The notes: generated by a model from the sequence alone, not told the origin. Shown: positions 27,306 through 36,545, counted from the stretch's first letter. The stretch: 64,000 nt of DNA from Capnocytophaga felis (GCF_009684755.1 NZ_BLBC01000011.1:62001-126000), one strand, 5' to 3'. Translations and numbers: made by a program.

Positions 27306-28190
27306 ATGGAACAACTAAAAGGAACAGGAGTTGCATTAATAACTCCATTTACATCTGATAATAAAGTAGATACAGAGGCTTTAACCAAGATAGTAAACTA
27401 TGTAATTGATGGCGGAGTGAAATATCTTGTGGTTTTAGGAACTACAAGTGAAGCTCCCACTCTGACTAAAGATGAGAAAAAATTAGTTTGTGAAACTGTT
27501 ATAGAAGCTAATAACAAACGTTTGCCTTTGGTTATCGGAATCGGAGGAAATAATACTCAAACAATTATTGATGAAATAAATAGTTTTGATTTATCCGAGT
27601 TTACTGCAATTTTATCAGTTACACCATATTATAATAAACCCTCACAAAACGGATTATATGCACATTTTTCCGAAATTGCAAAAAATTCTCCGCTTCCTGT
27701 CATTTTATACAATGTACCGGGACGTACAGGGGTTTCAATGAATGCCGATACGATAAATCGTTTAGCCAAAAACTTTGAAAATATAATCGCTGTAAAAGAG
27801 GCTTCTGGTGATTTATCTTTAGATATGGCAATAATAAAGGACAAACCTGAAGATTTTCTCTTTATCTCGGGAGATGATTTTTCCACGCTTCCTTCCGTAT
27901 TTATGGGCGGTTCGGGAGTGATTTCCGTAATAGGAATTGCTTTTCCGAAAGAATTTTCTGAAATGGTAAGACTTGGTTTACAAGGAGAAGTAGAAAAAGC
28001 CAGAGTTATTCATTATCAGCTGATGAAACAAACACATTTTGCTTTCAAAGAAGGTAATCCTGTGGGAATCAAAGCTATACTTGCAGAAAAAGGATTATGC
28101 AGCCCATTTGTTCGCTTACCTTTGGTAGAGGCATCTAACGCTTTAAAAGCTGAAATTAAAGCAGATATACAAATAATTAGCAAGTTGTAA
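27306..28190 (+). CDS. dapA: 4-hydroxy-tetrahydrodipicolinate synthase
   Basis: A 294-residue TIM-barrel aldolase that condenses pyruvate with aspartate semialdehyde, the first committed step to lysine and meso-diaminopimelate. Family motifs are GTGVALITPF near residues 6-15, LGTTSEAPTL near 44-53, VTPYYNKPSQNGLYAHF near 128-144 with the catalytic Tyr, and IAVKEASGDL near 158-167 with the Schiff-base Lys. Length is typical. The N-acetylneuraminate lyase relatives are excluded by the GTTSEAPTL motif. The later-pathway gene dapF is also in the window (35741-36538), but not in the same operon. A strong terminator follows. Confidence 0.95.
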   Translation: MEQLKGTGVALITPFTSDNKVDTEALTKIVNYVIDGGVKYLVVLGTTSEAPTLTKDEKKLVCETVIEANNKRLPLVIGIGGNNTQTIIDEINSFDLSEFTAILSVTPYYNKPSQNGLYAHFSEIAKNSPLPVILYNVPGRTGVSMNADTINRLAKNFENIIAVKEASGDLSLDMAIIKDKPEDFLFISGDDFSTLPSVFMGGSGVISVIGIAFPKEFSEMVRLGLQGEVEKARVIHYQLMKQTHFAFKEGNPVGIKAILAEKGLCSPFVRLPLVEASNALKAEIKADIQIISKL

Positions 28191-28206
28191 GGACTTGAAA
28201 TTTTTT

Positions 28207-28248
28207 AGCCGAGATTTGAAAATTATTTAAATTTTTCAAATCTCGGCT
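28207..28248. terminator. Bidirectional terminator between dapA and phosphoesterase gene
   Basis: Perfect 16-bp stem AGCCGAGATTTGAAAA / TTTTCAAATCTCGGCT with a 10-nt AT loop and T-runs on both strands. Confidence 0.92.
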
Positions 28249-28253
28249 TTTTA

Positions 28254-29474
28254 TTAATTTTTCTTTTTTCGTAATTCTATTACGGTAATTTCTGGCCAAA
28301 TTCCAACTCTTCCGGGGAAAGCGTGATATCCAAATCCACGATTAACATTTAGTTTTTTACCTCCTTCATCGTACATTCCTCCCCAATATTTGTACTTCCA
28401 TTCCGATGGACTCCATTTAATAAAACCCTCTATTTCAATTCCTAATTGCATTCCGTGTGTATGCCCGCTAAGCGTTAATTGAATATTTTTGTTTTTCGGT
28501 AAAACCTCGTATTCCCAATGTGTCGGGTCGTGACTTAAAAGAATTTTAAAATCCTTATCATCAACATTTTGCATTGCCTTTTCTAAATCTCCGTATTTTG
28601 AAAATCGTCCATATCCCCAATTTTCAACTCCTATAATTGCAATTCTTTGTCCGTTTTTTTCAATATAACGATGGTCATTCAAAATTAAATCAAAACCCAT
28701 TTCTTGCTGTATATCTTTCAGATTTTCAAAGTTTTCTGCCTTTGCTTCAGGAGTTTCCCAAGCAGAATAATCGCCGTAATCGTGATTTCCCAAAACCGAA
28801 AAAACTCCATCTTTGGCTTTCAGTTGTTTAAGAATGTCTTTCCAAGGAAGCAACTCATTTGCCAGATTATTCACAATATCACCCGTTATCATAATAACGT
28901 CACTCTTTTGCTGATTAATCAAATCAATTCCGTACTGGATTTTAGCTCTGTTGTCAAAACTTCCTGCGTGAATATCAGATATTTGCGTTATGGTATATCC
29001 GTCAAATGCTTCTGGCAAATCATCGTAATAAAGTGTATATTTCCAAATTTTATAATCGTATTTTCCTCTCGTAACTCCGTAAATAACAGACATAAACGGA
29101 ATAGAAGCTATCCCCAGCCCCAGTAAGCTCACAAATTTTCTCCTCGAAGGAAAATGCTGATTTTCAATTGTTTTCTTACGGAATAAAAACTTAGCAAAAC
29201 GCTGTATATCTTCCAAAAATAAAACCGAAGAAACTACAACCAAAATAATAAGCCAAGTTACCAACGCACCCACCGAATATTGCTGAAAGATTGTCCAAAC
29301 TGCTTTGGTACGCAAGAACCATTGTAATATCACATTTGCAACAATCAAAATTGAAATCGCCCAAAAAACATATCTTCCTGTTTTAGAAACATTTAGTGTT
29401 TTCAGAACTTGATTTGAATAAAGTATAAGTAAAAAATATACTACTGCAAATGATAATAAAATTAAATAAATCAT
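28254..29474 (-). CDS. Membrane-bound calcineurin-like phosphoesterase (YkuE type)
   Basis: A 406-residue protein. The N-terminal 130 residues hold about three or four hydrophobic helices (MIYLILLSFAVVYFLLILYS, YVFWAISILIVANVILQW, ALVTWLIILVVVSSVLF, LLGLGIASIPFMSVIYG). The C-terminal domain is a metallophosphoesterase: ITQISDIHAGS near residue 170, MITGDIVNN near 204, VLGNHDYGDY near 237, LLSHDPTHW near 313 and LTLSGHTHGMQLG near 338. The catalytic domain follows the last helix and should face the periplasm. YkuE-type enzymes act on lipid or UDP-sugar-type diesters; the exact substrate here is unknown. Confidence 0.88.
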   Translation of the reverse strand: MIYLILLSFAVVYFLLILYSNQVLKTLNVSKTGRYVFWAISILIVANVILQWFLRTKAVWTIFQQYSVGALVTWLIILVVVSSVLFLEDIQRFAKFLFRKKTIENQHFPSRRKFVSLLGLGIASIPFMSVIYGVTRGKYDYKIWKYTLYYDDLPEAFDGYTITQISDIHAGSFDNRAKIQYGIDLINQQKSDVIMITGDIVNNLANELLPWKDILKQLKAKDGVFSVLGNHDYGDYSAWETPEAKAENFENLKDIQQEMGFDLILNDHRYIEKNGQRIAIIGVENWGYGRFSKYGDLEKAMQNVDDKDFKILLSHDPTHWEYEVLPKNKNIQLTLSGHTHGMQLGIEIEGFIKWSPSEWKYKYWGGMYDEGGKKLNVNRGFGYHAFPGRVGIWPEITVIELRKKKN

Positions 29475-29514
29475 TTTTATTAAGTAATTGATTTTTAAGG
29501 ATTAGTAATTATTT

Positions 29515-30240
29515 TTAGCCATTCATCGCATTGATTATCAGTTTAATTTGTTCTATTCCTGAAATCGGACGTACTGACTCATCTAAGAAACTCGCCGTGT
29601 TGAAAGAAAAAGGCAACTGACTTTCTGACTTCTCAAAAATCGTTCCGGAAAAATGCACTTCGTTAAATCCGGCTTCTTTGATTTTCAAAATTGTTTGCGG
29701 ATTAATTCCTCCGCCCGGCATAATTGTAATTTTTCCTTCGGCAAGGGCATTTAATTCCTTCAATAAAGGCAATCCTTCCACTGCTGATTTTTTTCCGCCA
29801 GAAATCAAAATACGCTTCACTCCAAGTTTTTTCAATAATTTAATCGCCTCCGTTGGATTTGGAACGCAATCAAAAGCTCTGTGATAAATAAAATCCATTG
29901 TTCCTGAAGCCTCCATAAGCCGTTTTGTACGTTCTTCATCAATAGTATTATCCGGATTTAAAACGCCTGTAACCACACCTTTACAACCCAATTCTTTACA
30001 AAGAACAATATCTCGAAGCATCACGTCAAATTCCTCATCCGTATATGTAAAATCTCCGCTTCGTGGACGAATCAGCACGCAGTTTTCAATAGAAAGCTCA
30101 TCCATAACTTTCTTGATAAGCCCAAAACTTGGAGTAACTCCTCCTACTCCTAATTCGCTACACAATTCAATACGATTTGCACCTGCTAATTGAGCGTTTC
30201 TTGCTGATTCAAAAGAACTTGCACATATTTCAAATACCAT
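29515..30240 (-). CDS. cutC: CutC family protein
   Basis: This 241-residue TIM-barrel protein matches CutC: FEICASSFESARNAQLAGANRIELC, LGVGGVTPSFGLIKKV, LIRPRSGDFTYTDEEF and ISGGKKSAVEGLPLLKEL are close family signatures, with MPGGGINPQTI near the C-terminal phosphate-binding turn. CutC was named for copper homeostasis in E. coli, but later work questioned a direct copper role, so the biochemical function should be taken as uncertain. It lies 40 nt from the phosphoesterase gene on the same strand and may be cotranscribed with it. Confidence 0.92.
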   Translation of the reverse strand: MVFEICASSFESARNAQLAGANRIELCSELGVGGVTPSFGLIKKVMDELSIENCVLIRPRSGDFTYTDEEFDVMLRDIVLCKELGCKGVVTGVLNPDNTIDEERTKRLMEASGTMDFIYHRAFDCVPNPTEAIKLLKKLGVKRILISGGKKSAVEGLPLLKELNALAEGKITIMPGGGINPQTILKIKEAGFNEVHFSGTIFEKSESQLPFSFNTASFLDESVRPISGIEQIKLIINAMNG

Positions 30241-30364
30241 AATCCAAAAAATTTATGTGGTTAATAAAATGTATTGTTTCCAAGTTTGATTGATTTTATC
30301 AAAATTTCAATCTCTTTTTTTAATTTAACGGCACAAAAATACGCCTTTTTAATGATTATTTTCC

Positions 30365-30372
30365 TATATTTG
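30365..30372 (+). promoter_or_regulatory. -7 box of cdd promoter
   Basis: TATATTTG matches TAnnTTTG, 37 nt upstream of the ATG of the cytidine deaminase gene. Confidence 0.55.
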
Positions 30373-30409
30373 TTGCGACAAGAATGAAACTTAATATTCT
30401 TTTAACAAA

Positions 30410-30886
30410 ATGGAGCATTGTTTGACCATAAAGTACACCATTTTTAATGACTTTGATGAATTACCCGAATCTGTGCAAAAATTGATGAAGGAAGCCATCA
30501 AAGCAAGAGAGAATGCCTATGCTGCATATTCAGGTTTTAAAGTGGGTGCGGCTGTTCTTTTAAAAAATGGAGAAATTTGCATTGGTTCCAATCAGGAAAA
30601 TGCTGCTTATCCTTCGGGATTATGTGCTGAGCGTGTGGCTGTATATCAGGCTTCTGCCCGATTTCCAGAAGAAACTATTGAGGCGATAGCTCTCACAGGA
30701 ACTGCTAAGGAACCTACACAACATCCGGTTTCTCCTTGCGGTGCTTGTCGGCAATCGCTTTCTGAGTATGAAATCCGTCAGAAGCAACCCATTAGCGTTT
30801 ATTTTATGGGAGCTTCAGGAAAAATTATCAAAGTAGAATCCATCAAAGACCTTCTTCCTTTTTTATTTGACGGAAGTCTTTTGTGA
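30410..30886 (+). CDS. cdd: Cytidine deaminase
   Basis: A 158-residue homotetrameric-type cytidine deaminase that converts cytidine and deoxycytidine to uridine and deoxyuridine in pyrimidine salvage. The zinc site is complete: SGLCAERVAVYQA near residues 66-78 (Cys ligand and catalytic Glu) and SPCGACRQSL near 107-116 (two Cys ligands). The substrate loop AYSGFKVGAAVLLKNGE is conserved, with the AAYS/FKVGAAV family signature. The N-terminal 20 residues are a little longer than usual for the family. It may act with the periplasmic 5'-nucleotidase pair in nucleoside use. Confidence 0.94.
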   Translation: MEHCLTIKYTIFNDFDELPESVQKLMKEAIKARENAYAAYSGFKVGAAVLLKNGEICIGSNQENAAYPSGLCAERVAVYQASARFPEETIEAIALTGTAKEPTQHPVSPCGACRQSLSEYEIRQKQPISVYFMGASGKIIKVESIKDLLPFLFDGSLL

Positions 30887-30895
30887 TATTAAAAA

Positions 30896-30934
30896 AACAA
30901 AAATGAGATAACTAAACATTATCTCATTTTTGTT
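30896..30934. terminator. Bidirectional terminator between cdd and FadN-like gene
   Basis: Perfect 16-bp stem AACAAAAATGAGATAA / TTATCTCATTTTTGTT, 7-nt loop, between convergent genes. Confidence 0.88.
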
Positions 30935-30945
30935 CTCATTTATGA

Positions 30946-33351
30946 TTAATTTCGTAAAGGTTTTCCGTTTTGTAACATATATTGAATGCGTTCCAAAGTT
31001 TTGCGTTCTGTACAAAGTGATAAGAAAGCCTCTCGTTCCAGTTCTAAAAGATATTGTTCAGAAACTAAGGTAGGTTCGGAAAGGTCACCTCCTGACATCA
31101 CATAAGCCAATTTATCTGCAATTTTTTTGTCATACTCTGAGATATAATTTGCTGCATTCATCGAATTCGTACCGACTAAGAAAGCCCCAAGTGATTGTTT
31201 TCCAAGAACTTTAATATCGGTTCTTTCTATTGGTTTGGTATATCCTGCTTCAGCAAGAAGCAATGCGTGTTTTTTAGCTTCGGCAATTTGCCTCATTTTA
31301 TTGACAACCACCACATCTTTCCCTTTTTGGAAAATATCCAAATCAAATGCTTCATACGCCGAGGTCGAAACTTTTGCCATTGCGATAGTTAAAAAGTATT
31401 CCTGCAAACGATTGAGTTCAACATCATTTTTTCGTAAAGAATCTGAAAATCTGATAGTTAATTCTTTTGTACCTCCACCTCCGGGAATAACTCCCACTCC
31501 AAATTCCACTAAACCAATATATGTTTCGGCAGCTGCTACAACTTTGTCGGCGTGTAAACATAATTCACATCCACCTCCTAACGTCATTCCGTGAGGAGCT
31601 GCCACTGTTGGTATAGATGAGTATCGCATACGCATCATTGTATCTTGGAAATACTTGATAGTCATATACAATTCATCATATTCCTGCTCCACTGCCATCA
31701 TAAAAATCATCGCAATATTTGCTCCTACCGAAAAGTTAGATCCCTGATTTCCAACAACTAATCCTTGAAAGTCTTTTTCTGCCAAGTCAATAGCTTTATT
31801 AATCCCTTGAAGTACACCACCTCCAATAGTATTCATTTTTGAGTGAAATTCTAAATTCAAAATACCATCACCCAAATCCAAAATGCTGGCTTCGGCATTT
31901 TTCCAAACAGTTTTTGTCGGGCGAATATTATCTAAAATAACAAATCCTTCCTGACCTGGTTTTTTCAGATATTTTTTATTCGGAATATCATAATAATATG
32001 TAAATTCGTCTTTTATCACATAAAAAGATTTACTGCCTGAGGCTATCATATCTGTAATCCACGAGGCTGGTTCATACCCTTCGGATTGCATCAAAGCTAC
32101 TCCTTCTTGAATGCCAATGGCGTCCCAAATTTCAAAAGGACCATTAAGCCAACCGAAGCCTGCTTTCATTGCATCATCAATTCGATATAACTCATCTGAA
32201 ATTTCAGGAATACGATTTTGCACATAGGCGAATAACGCTGCAAAAGTTTTTCGGTAAAATTCTCCTGCCTTATCCGTACCTTTTATCAAGATTGGAAAAC
32301 GTTCAAGCACATTTTCAACAGATTTTGTGAGCTCCAACGTAGCAAAGGAAGCCTTTTTTAAAGGTTCGTACTGCATTGTATCTAAATTCAACTCCAAAAT
32401 CTCACTTTTTCCTCTTTCAGAAGCCACTTTTTTGTAGAAACCTTGCTTGGTTTTCTCTCCCAAACTATTATTTTCAATCATTTTTTGAATAAAATTGGGA
32501 AGAACAAACAAACTTCTGGCCTCATCGTTTGGGCAATTTTGGGCTAATCCATTGGCTACGTGTACTAATGTGTCCAATCCTACCAAATCTGCCGTTCGGA
32601 AAGTTGCTGATTTAGGACGACCAATAACCGTTCCGGTTAATTTATCCACTTCCGATACCCTTAATCCTAAATCTTTTATAGTATGAAAAATATTCATTAT
32701 GCCAAAAATTCCAATGCGATTACCGATAAATGCTGGTGTGTCTTTGGCTAAAACGGCTGTTTTTCCTAAAAATTTTTCTCCGTAAGATATCAGAAAATCA
32801 ACTACTTCAGGTTTGCAATTTGCACTTGGTATTACTTCAAAAAGCTGAAGGTAGCGAGGCGGGTTAAAAAAATGCGTTATGGCAAAATGCTTCCTAAAAT
32901 CCTCGCTTCGTCCTTCACTCATAAAGGAAATAGGAATTCCTGAAGTATTGGAAGTTACAAGCGTACCTTCTGTTCTGTGTTTTTCAATTTTCTCAAAAAC
33001 TGCTTTTTTGATATCCAATCGTTCTACAACAACTTCAATTATCCAATCGGCATCTTTTATTTGTGCAATATCATCTTCTAAGTTTCCCGTTTCTATTCGT
33101 TTAGCAAAATTTGTGTGATAAATTGGAGATGGTTTTGACTTTAAAGTTTTCGCTAAATTATCATTAACAACCCGATTTCTTACTTGTTTATCCGTAAGTG
33201 AAAGTCCTTTTTTAAGCTCATTTTCATTTAGTTGCTTCGGAAGAATATCCAACAACAGAACTTTTACACCTATATTCGCAAAATGACAAGCAATACTACT
33301 ACCCATAATTCCCGAACCAATAACGGCAACTTTTTTTATTCTTCGTTTCAT
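30946..33351 (-). CDS. 3-hydroxyacyl-CoA dehydrogenase / enoyl-CoA hydratase, FadN-like
   Basis: An 801-residue fusion of beta-oxidation activities. The N-terminal Rossmann domain opens with KVAVIGSGIMGSSIACHFAN, followed by the 3-hydroxyacyl-CoA dehydrogenase NAD part and the helical C-terminal domains (VLAKDTPAFIGNRIGIF, RPKSATFRTADLVGLDTL). The crotonase (enoyl-CoA hydratase) domain lies C-terminal, with GLVVGNQGSNFSVGANIAM and APHGMTLGGGCELCLHADKV. This order, dehydrogenase before hydratase, is that of FadN (YusL) and opposite to E. coli FadB. A partner thiolase and acyl-CoA dehydrogenase, which usually adjoin fadN, are absent here. The enzyme is cytosolic and degrades fatty acids. Confidence 0.9.
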   Translation of the reverse strand: MKRRIKKVAVIGSGIMGSSIACHFANIGVKVLLLDILPKQLNENELKKGLSLTDKQVRNRVVNDNLAKTLKSKPSPIYHTNFAKRIETGNLEDDIAQIKDADWIIEVVVERLDIKKAVFEKIEKHRTEGTLVTSNTSGIPISFMSEGRSEDFRKHFAITHFFNPPRYLQLFEVIPSANCKPEVVDFLISYGEKFLGKTAVLAKDTPAFIGNRIGIFGIMNIFHTIKDLGLRVSEVDKLTGTVIGRPKSATFRTADLVGLDTLVHVANGLAQNCPNDEARSLFVLPNFIQKMIENNSLGEKTKQGFYKKVASERGKSEILELNLDTMQYEPLKKASFATLELTKSVENVLERFPILIKGTDKAGEFYRKTFAALFAYVQNRIPEISDELYRIDDAMKAGFGWLNGPFEIWDAIGIQEGVALMQSEGYEPASWITDMIASGSKSFYVIKDEFTYYYDIPNKKYLKKPGQEGFVILDNIRPTKTVWKNAEASILDLGDGILNLEFHSKMNTIGGGVLQGINKAIDLAEKDFQGLVVGNQGSNFSVGANIAMIFMMAVEQEYDELYMTIKYFQDTMMRMRYSSIPTVAAPHGMTLGGGCELCLHADKVVAAAETYIGLVEFGVGVIPGGGGTKELTIRFSDSLRKNDVELNRLQEYFLTIAMAKVSTSAYEAFDLDIFQKGKDVVVVNKMRQIAEAKKHALLLAEAGYTKPIERTDIKVLGKQSLGAFLVGTNSMNAANYISEYDKKIADKLAYVMSGGDLSEPTLVSEQYLLELEREAFLSLCTERKTLERIQYMLQNGKPLRN

Positions 33352-33483
33352 AATTTACATATTTATATTCAAATAAAAAACTGTAATTCAATATATTAAA
33401 TATTTACAGACAAAAAAATATTCTATACTTCCACCAAAGGTAGGAAATATTTCAAAAAGTTAGAAAAATATTGCTATAAAAAA

Positions 33484-33516
33484 ACAGATGCTTCAAATTA
33501 AGTTTGAAGCATCTGT
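33484..33516 (-). terminator. Terminator of PAS gene pair
   Basis: Perfect 14-bp stem ACAGATGCTTCAAA / TTTGAAGCATCTGT with a 5-nt loop, then T-rich sequence on the minus strand. Confidence 0.9.
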
Positions 33517-33542
33517 TAGAAATGTATTAATTAAAATGAATG

Positions 33543-34205
33543 CTATGAGAACAATTTCTCAAAAAAACTTTTACGCTTCAAATTCATTTGGTCATTCACG
33601 TGGTAAATGTCATCTGAAATTATCGTCGCATTATTACTTGTCATTGACATTGATGAACTAGCCTCAGCAAATGATGATTCTTCTTGTGTTTCGGACATAA
33701 TGCTAATCACGAAATCCATATAATCTTTTCCCTGCTTTGCCAAGTAATTTTTAAAAAAACGACTACTCAGCTCAATTCCTCCAATTTTTTCGAGTCTTAA
33801 TAATGTTTCATAGAAAGGAGCTATGTGATTATCTATAGCACTTTGAGGGACAGCCTTCCTTCTTCCTATGTAATGGGTAATATTTCCCATTATATCTCTT
33901 CTTATTTCAAAATCCGTAACTACCCAGTAATATTCTCCAAACTTTGTCATATTTTTAATTATACCAACAAAGTTATTTCCCTTTTTCAAATTATCCCATA
34001 ACATTTTAAATACCACTTTTGGCATATCGGGGTGCCGAATTATATTGTGAGGCTGACCAATAAGCTCAGCTGGAGTATATCCGGAGACTTCTGAAAATAC
34101 ATCATTTACATTAGTAATAGTTCCGAAACTATCCGTTTCACTAATAATGGTCTTGGTTTTGTCCCAAGTTACCTCTCTGTTTACTGGTGTTGGTCTGGCT
34201 GTCAT
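33543..34205 (-). CDS. PAS-domain protein without output domain (copy 2)
   Basis: This 220-residue protein has one PAS domain of the Aer/redox-sensor subtype at about residues 10-120: VTWDKTKTIISETDSFG, VNDVFSEVSGYTPAELIGQP, NIIRHPDMPKVVFKMLWDNL and EYYWVVTDFEIRRD. A conserved helical segment follows (NHIAPFYETLLRLEKIGG, SSRFFKNYLAKQGKDYMDFV), then a low-complexity Ser/Thr/Met stretch and a conserved tail LKRKSFFEKLFS. No histidine kinase, GGDEF, methyl-accepting or DNA-binding domain is present. The gene upstream is a close paralogue with the same layout. It probably acts as a stand-alone redox or flavin sensor that contacts a partner through the helical part or tail. Confidence 0.85.
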   Translation of the reverse strand: MTARPTPVNREVTWDKTKTIISETDSFGTITNVNDVFSEVSGYTPAELIGQPHNIIRHPDMPKVVFKMLWDNLKKGNNFVGIIKNMTKFGEYYWVVTDFEIRRDIMGNITHYIGRRKAVPQSAIDNHIAPFYETLLRLEKIGGIELSSRFFKNYLAKQGKDYMDFVISIMSETQEESSFAEASSSMSMTSNNATIISDDIYHVNDQMNLKRKSFFEKLFS

Positions 34206-34243
34206 TATATAATTTTTTAGTTAGAAAAATATTGCTATTAATT

Positions 34244-34927
34244 TTATGAATATAATCTTTCAAGAAAACTTTTACGTTTTTCTTCAATTTCGTCATTTAA
34301 TGTGTAGGTGTTACCTAAAATATTTGTGCTTATTCCCGAGGATGTAGCAGGAACTTCTTCAAAAGAAAGATGTTGTTTGTTTTTTGTTACAATATCAAAA
34401 ATAAAACCTATATAGTCTTTCCCTTCTTTGTCAAGATAATTTTTTAAGAAACGACTACTCAGCTCCATTCCTCCTATTTTTTCCAACTTCAGTAAGGTTT
34501 CATACAAAGGAGCTATGCGATTATCAACAATGTCTCTGGAAACAGACTTTCTTCTTGCTATGTAATTGGTAACATTCCCTAAAATGTCCTTCTGAATTAT
34601 AAAATCTGTAATTACCCAATAATATTCTCCAGATTTTGCTAAATTCTTGATTACACCAACGAAATTATTTTCATTTTTTAGATTGTCCCACAACATTTTA
34701 AAAATAAGTTGAGGCATATCGGGGTGACGAACGAGACTATGAGGTTGCCCAATCATTTCAACAATAGAATAACCACTCACATCGCAAAACGCATCGTTAA
34801 CCTCCACAATCCTTCCATAAATATCGGTTTCACTAACGATGATTTTCGACTTATCCCAAACAACTTCCCTGTCAATCGGGAGTGGCTTTTTTGTTGTTAG
34901 TTTAATATCTTGATAGTCTGTAATCAT
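34244..34927 (-). CDS. PAS-domain protein without output domain (copy 1)
   Basis: A 227-residue paralogue of the next gene, about 60-65% identical by eye over the PAS and helical parts. The PAS core has VVWDKSKIIVSETDIYGRIV, DAFCDVSGYSIVEMIGQP, SLVRHPDMPQLIFKMLWDNL and EYYWVITDFIIQKD. It is followed by NRIAPLYETLLKLEKIGGME, SSRFLKNYLDKEGKDYIGFI and the terminal tail EEKRKSFLERLYS. Like its twin it has no output domain. Only the linker before the tail differs strongly. The 38-nt gap and a shared terminator indicate a two-gene operon arising by tandem duplication. The signal and partner are unknown. Confidence 0.85.
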   Translation of the reverse strand: MITDYQDIKLTTKKPLPIDREVVWDKSKIIVSETDIYGRIVEVNDAFCDVSGYSIVEMIGQPHSLVRHPDMPQLIFKMLWDNLKNENNFVGVIKNLAKSGEYYWVITDFIIQKDILGNVTNYIARRKSVSRDIVDNRIAPLYETLLKLEKIGGMELSSRFLKNYLDKEGKDYIGFIFDIVTKNKQHLSFEEVPATSSGISTNILGNTYTLNDEIEEKRKSFLERLYS

Positions 34928-34946
34928 AACTCATATTCGTCAAGGA

Positions 34947-34954
34947 CAAAGTTA
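34947..34954 (-). promoter_or_regulatory. -7 box of PAS gene pair
   Basis: TAACTTTG on the minus strand, 20 nt upstream of the ATG at 34927. Confidence 0.55.
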
Positions 34955-35133
34955 AGGAAAAAGAGAAGAAAAAACCTTTTTCAATATCTTATTTTTTTGC
35001 TAAAATCCAAACCGAGTTTTAACATAATTTAAAGAAATTATTTTCGAATAATGCCTTTTTATTTAACTTTATTTTATGGTTTTATAGTTATAGAATTAAG
35101 ATTTGTTGTTATTATCACAAATTTCAATAAAAA

Positions 35134-35165
35134 AACTTTGCTTGATGTCTCCAACCAGCAAAGTT
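35134..35165 (-). terminator. Terminator of rsfS-to-GNAT gene run
   Basis: 8-bp stem AACTTTGC / GCAAAGTT with a T-run on the minus strand, downstream of the GNAT gene. Confidence 0.7.
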
Positions 35166-35207
35166 CCCATATTACTATACTTACAAAAATATTTATTCTA
35201 AACTTAC

Positions 35208-35732
35208 CTAAAGCTTTTTCTGATATATCATCACATCTTTAAATTTTCCTTGAGAAAAAATCCAATCTTTTTTAACTCCGTAAGAAATAAAACCAAACTT
35301 TTCAAAAAGCTTTATACTAACTACGTTATCTTCTGGAATATAAGCTACTAACTGATACAAGTCAAGATATCTTTTAGCATAATCGATTAAATTTTCCAAA
35401 GATTTTTGCCCAATCCCTTTGCCTTGATATTTTTCAAAAATAGCAATTCCTACACAAGCTCGTCTATTCTTGGGGTCAAAATCATACAAATCTATGCAAC
35501 CAAATAACTGATTATCAAGTGAAGAAATTACATATCTGAATTGCTTTGCTTCATAAATATCTTGCTTTGCATTTTGTATGTATTCCTTTAGTAAAAATCT
35601 TGAAAAAGGAATTTGAGTCTGGCTTACCTCCCACAAACTTTCCTGATTTTCAAGCTCGTATAAAAAATCAACATCTTCAGGTTCTAAAGCCCGAAGTTTT
35701 ATTTTTTCTCTTTCCAAAGAATTCATTTTCAA
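35208..35732 (-). CDS. GNAT family N-acetyltransferase
   Basis: A 174-residue acetyltransferase of the RimJ/RimL/SpeG type: it opens with IKLRALEPEDVDFLYELEN and has the acetyl-CoA-binding motif EKYQGKGIGQKSLENLIDY near residues 102-120, then LVAYIPEDNVVSIKLFEKFG near 134-153. This subgroup acetylates alpha-amino groups of ribosomal proteins, polyamines or small amines; the substrate cannot be deduced. It is the last gene of the minus-strand run, 8 nt after dapF. The start could be either of two near ATGs (35732 or 35726). Confidence 0.88.
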   Translation of the reverse strand: MKMNSLEREKIKLRALEPEDVDFLYELENQESLWEVSQTQIPFSRFLLKEYIQNAKQDIYEAKQFRYVISSLDNQLFGCIDLYDFDPKNRRACVGIAIFEKYQGKGIGQKSLENLIDYAKRYLDLYQLVAYIPEDNVVSIKLFEKFGFISYGVKKDWIFSQGKFKDVMIYQKKL

Positions 35733-35740
35733 TATATTTG

Positions 35741-36538
35741 CTATATTTTCACCTCACAATTTCCTTCAAAAACAAAGGTAGCCGCACCGCATAAATAAAC
35801 ATTCTCATAACCCTTTTCTTTCCTTTCAAAAAGAACTTTAAGATTTCCTCCTAAAGTTCGTAAATATACCTCTTTACTATTAGTTTTTCCAAGATGATAC
35901 ATAGAAATTGCCACGGCTGTTGCTCCCGTTCCGCAAGAATAGGTTTCTTCCTCCACTCCTCGCTCATAAGTACGAATATTGAAGGTGTTTTCGTTTTGCT
36001 GACTTACAAAGTTTATGTTACTTCCTCCTTTGTCTTTATAAAGCTCTCCGTATCGAATTTTTGCTCCCTCAGCGTTCACATTCATCTGATTCACATTATC
36101 AACCATTTGAACGTGATGCGGAGAACCCGTGTTTAGAAAAACATAATTCTCCTCAACTTGAATGGTTTCTACATTTTTCATCTGTAACTGCACTTCATTT
36201 TGAAGATTGATTTGTGCCGAATGTTCCCCGTCCGTAGCAATAAAATGTGTTTTATCAGAAATAATTCCAAGTTGTTTTGCAAAAGCTACCGTACATCTTC
36301 CGCCATTACCACACATTGAGCTTTCTTTCCCATCAGAATTGTAATAAACCATTCTAAAATCATAATTATCAGTATTTTCCAAAAGGATTAAACCATCTGC
36401 ACCGATACCAAATCTGCGATGACATAAAAAAGCAACTAACTTCTGATTATTTTTAGGAAAGCTTTCATCACGATTGTCTATCATTACAAAATCATTTCCC
36501 GTCCCTTGATATTTATAAAAATGTATATTCATTTTCAA
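35741..36538 (-). CDS. dapF: Diaminopimelate epimerase
   Basis: A 265-residue epimerase that turns L,L- into meso-diaminopimelate for lysine and peptidoglycan. The two catalytic cysteines sit in the mirror-symmetric motifs ESSMCGNGGRC near residues 74-84 and TYSCGTGATAVA near 201-212. The N-terminus YKYQGTGNDFVMIDNRD is diagnostic. The first ATG (36538) is followed by a second one two codons on, and either could be used. It lies between cdsA (7 nt) and the GNAT gene (8 nt), so it is part of the rsfS-ftsH-cdsA transcript or a sub-transcript of it. Confidence 0.95.
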   Translation of the reverse strand: MKMNIHFYKYQGTGNDFVMIDNRDESFPKNNQKLVAFLCHRRFGIGADGLILLENTDNYDFRMVYYNSDGKESSMCGNGGRCTVAFAKQLGIISDKTHFIATDGEHSAQINLQNEVQLQMKNVETIQVEENYVFLNTGSPHHVQMVDNVNQMNVNAEGAKIRYGELYKDKGGSNINFVSQQNENTFNIRTYERGVEEETYSCGTGATAVAISMYHLGKTNSKEVYLRTLGGNLKVLFERKEKGYENVYLCGAATFVFEGNCEVKI

Positions 36539-36545
36539 CTATTTA

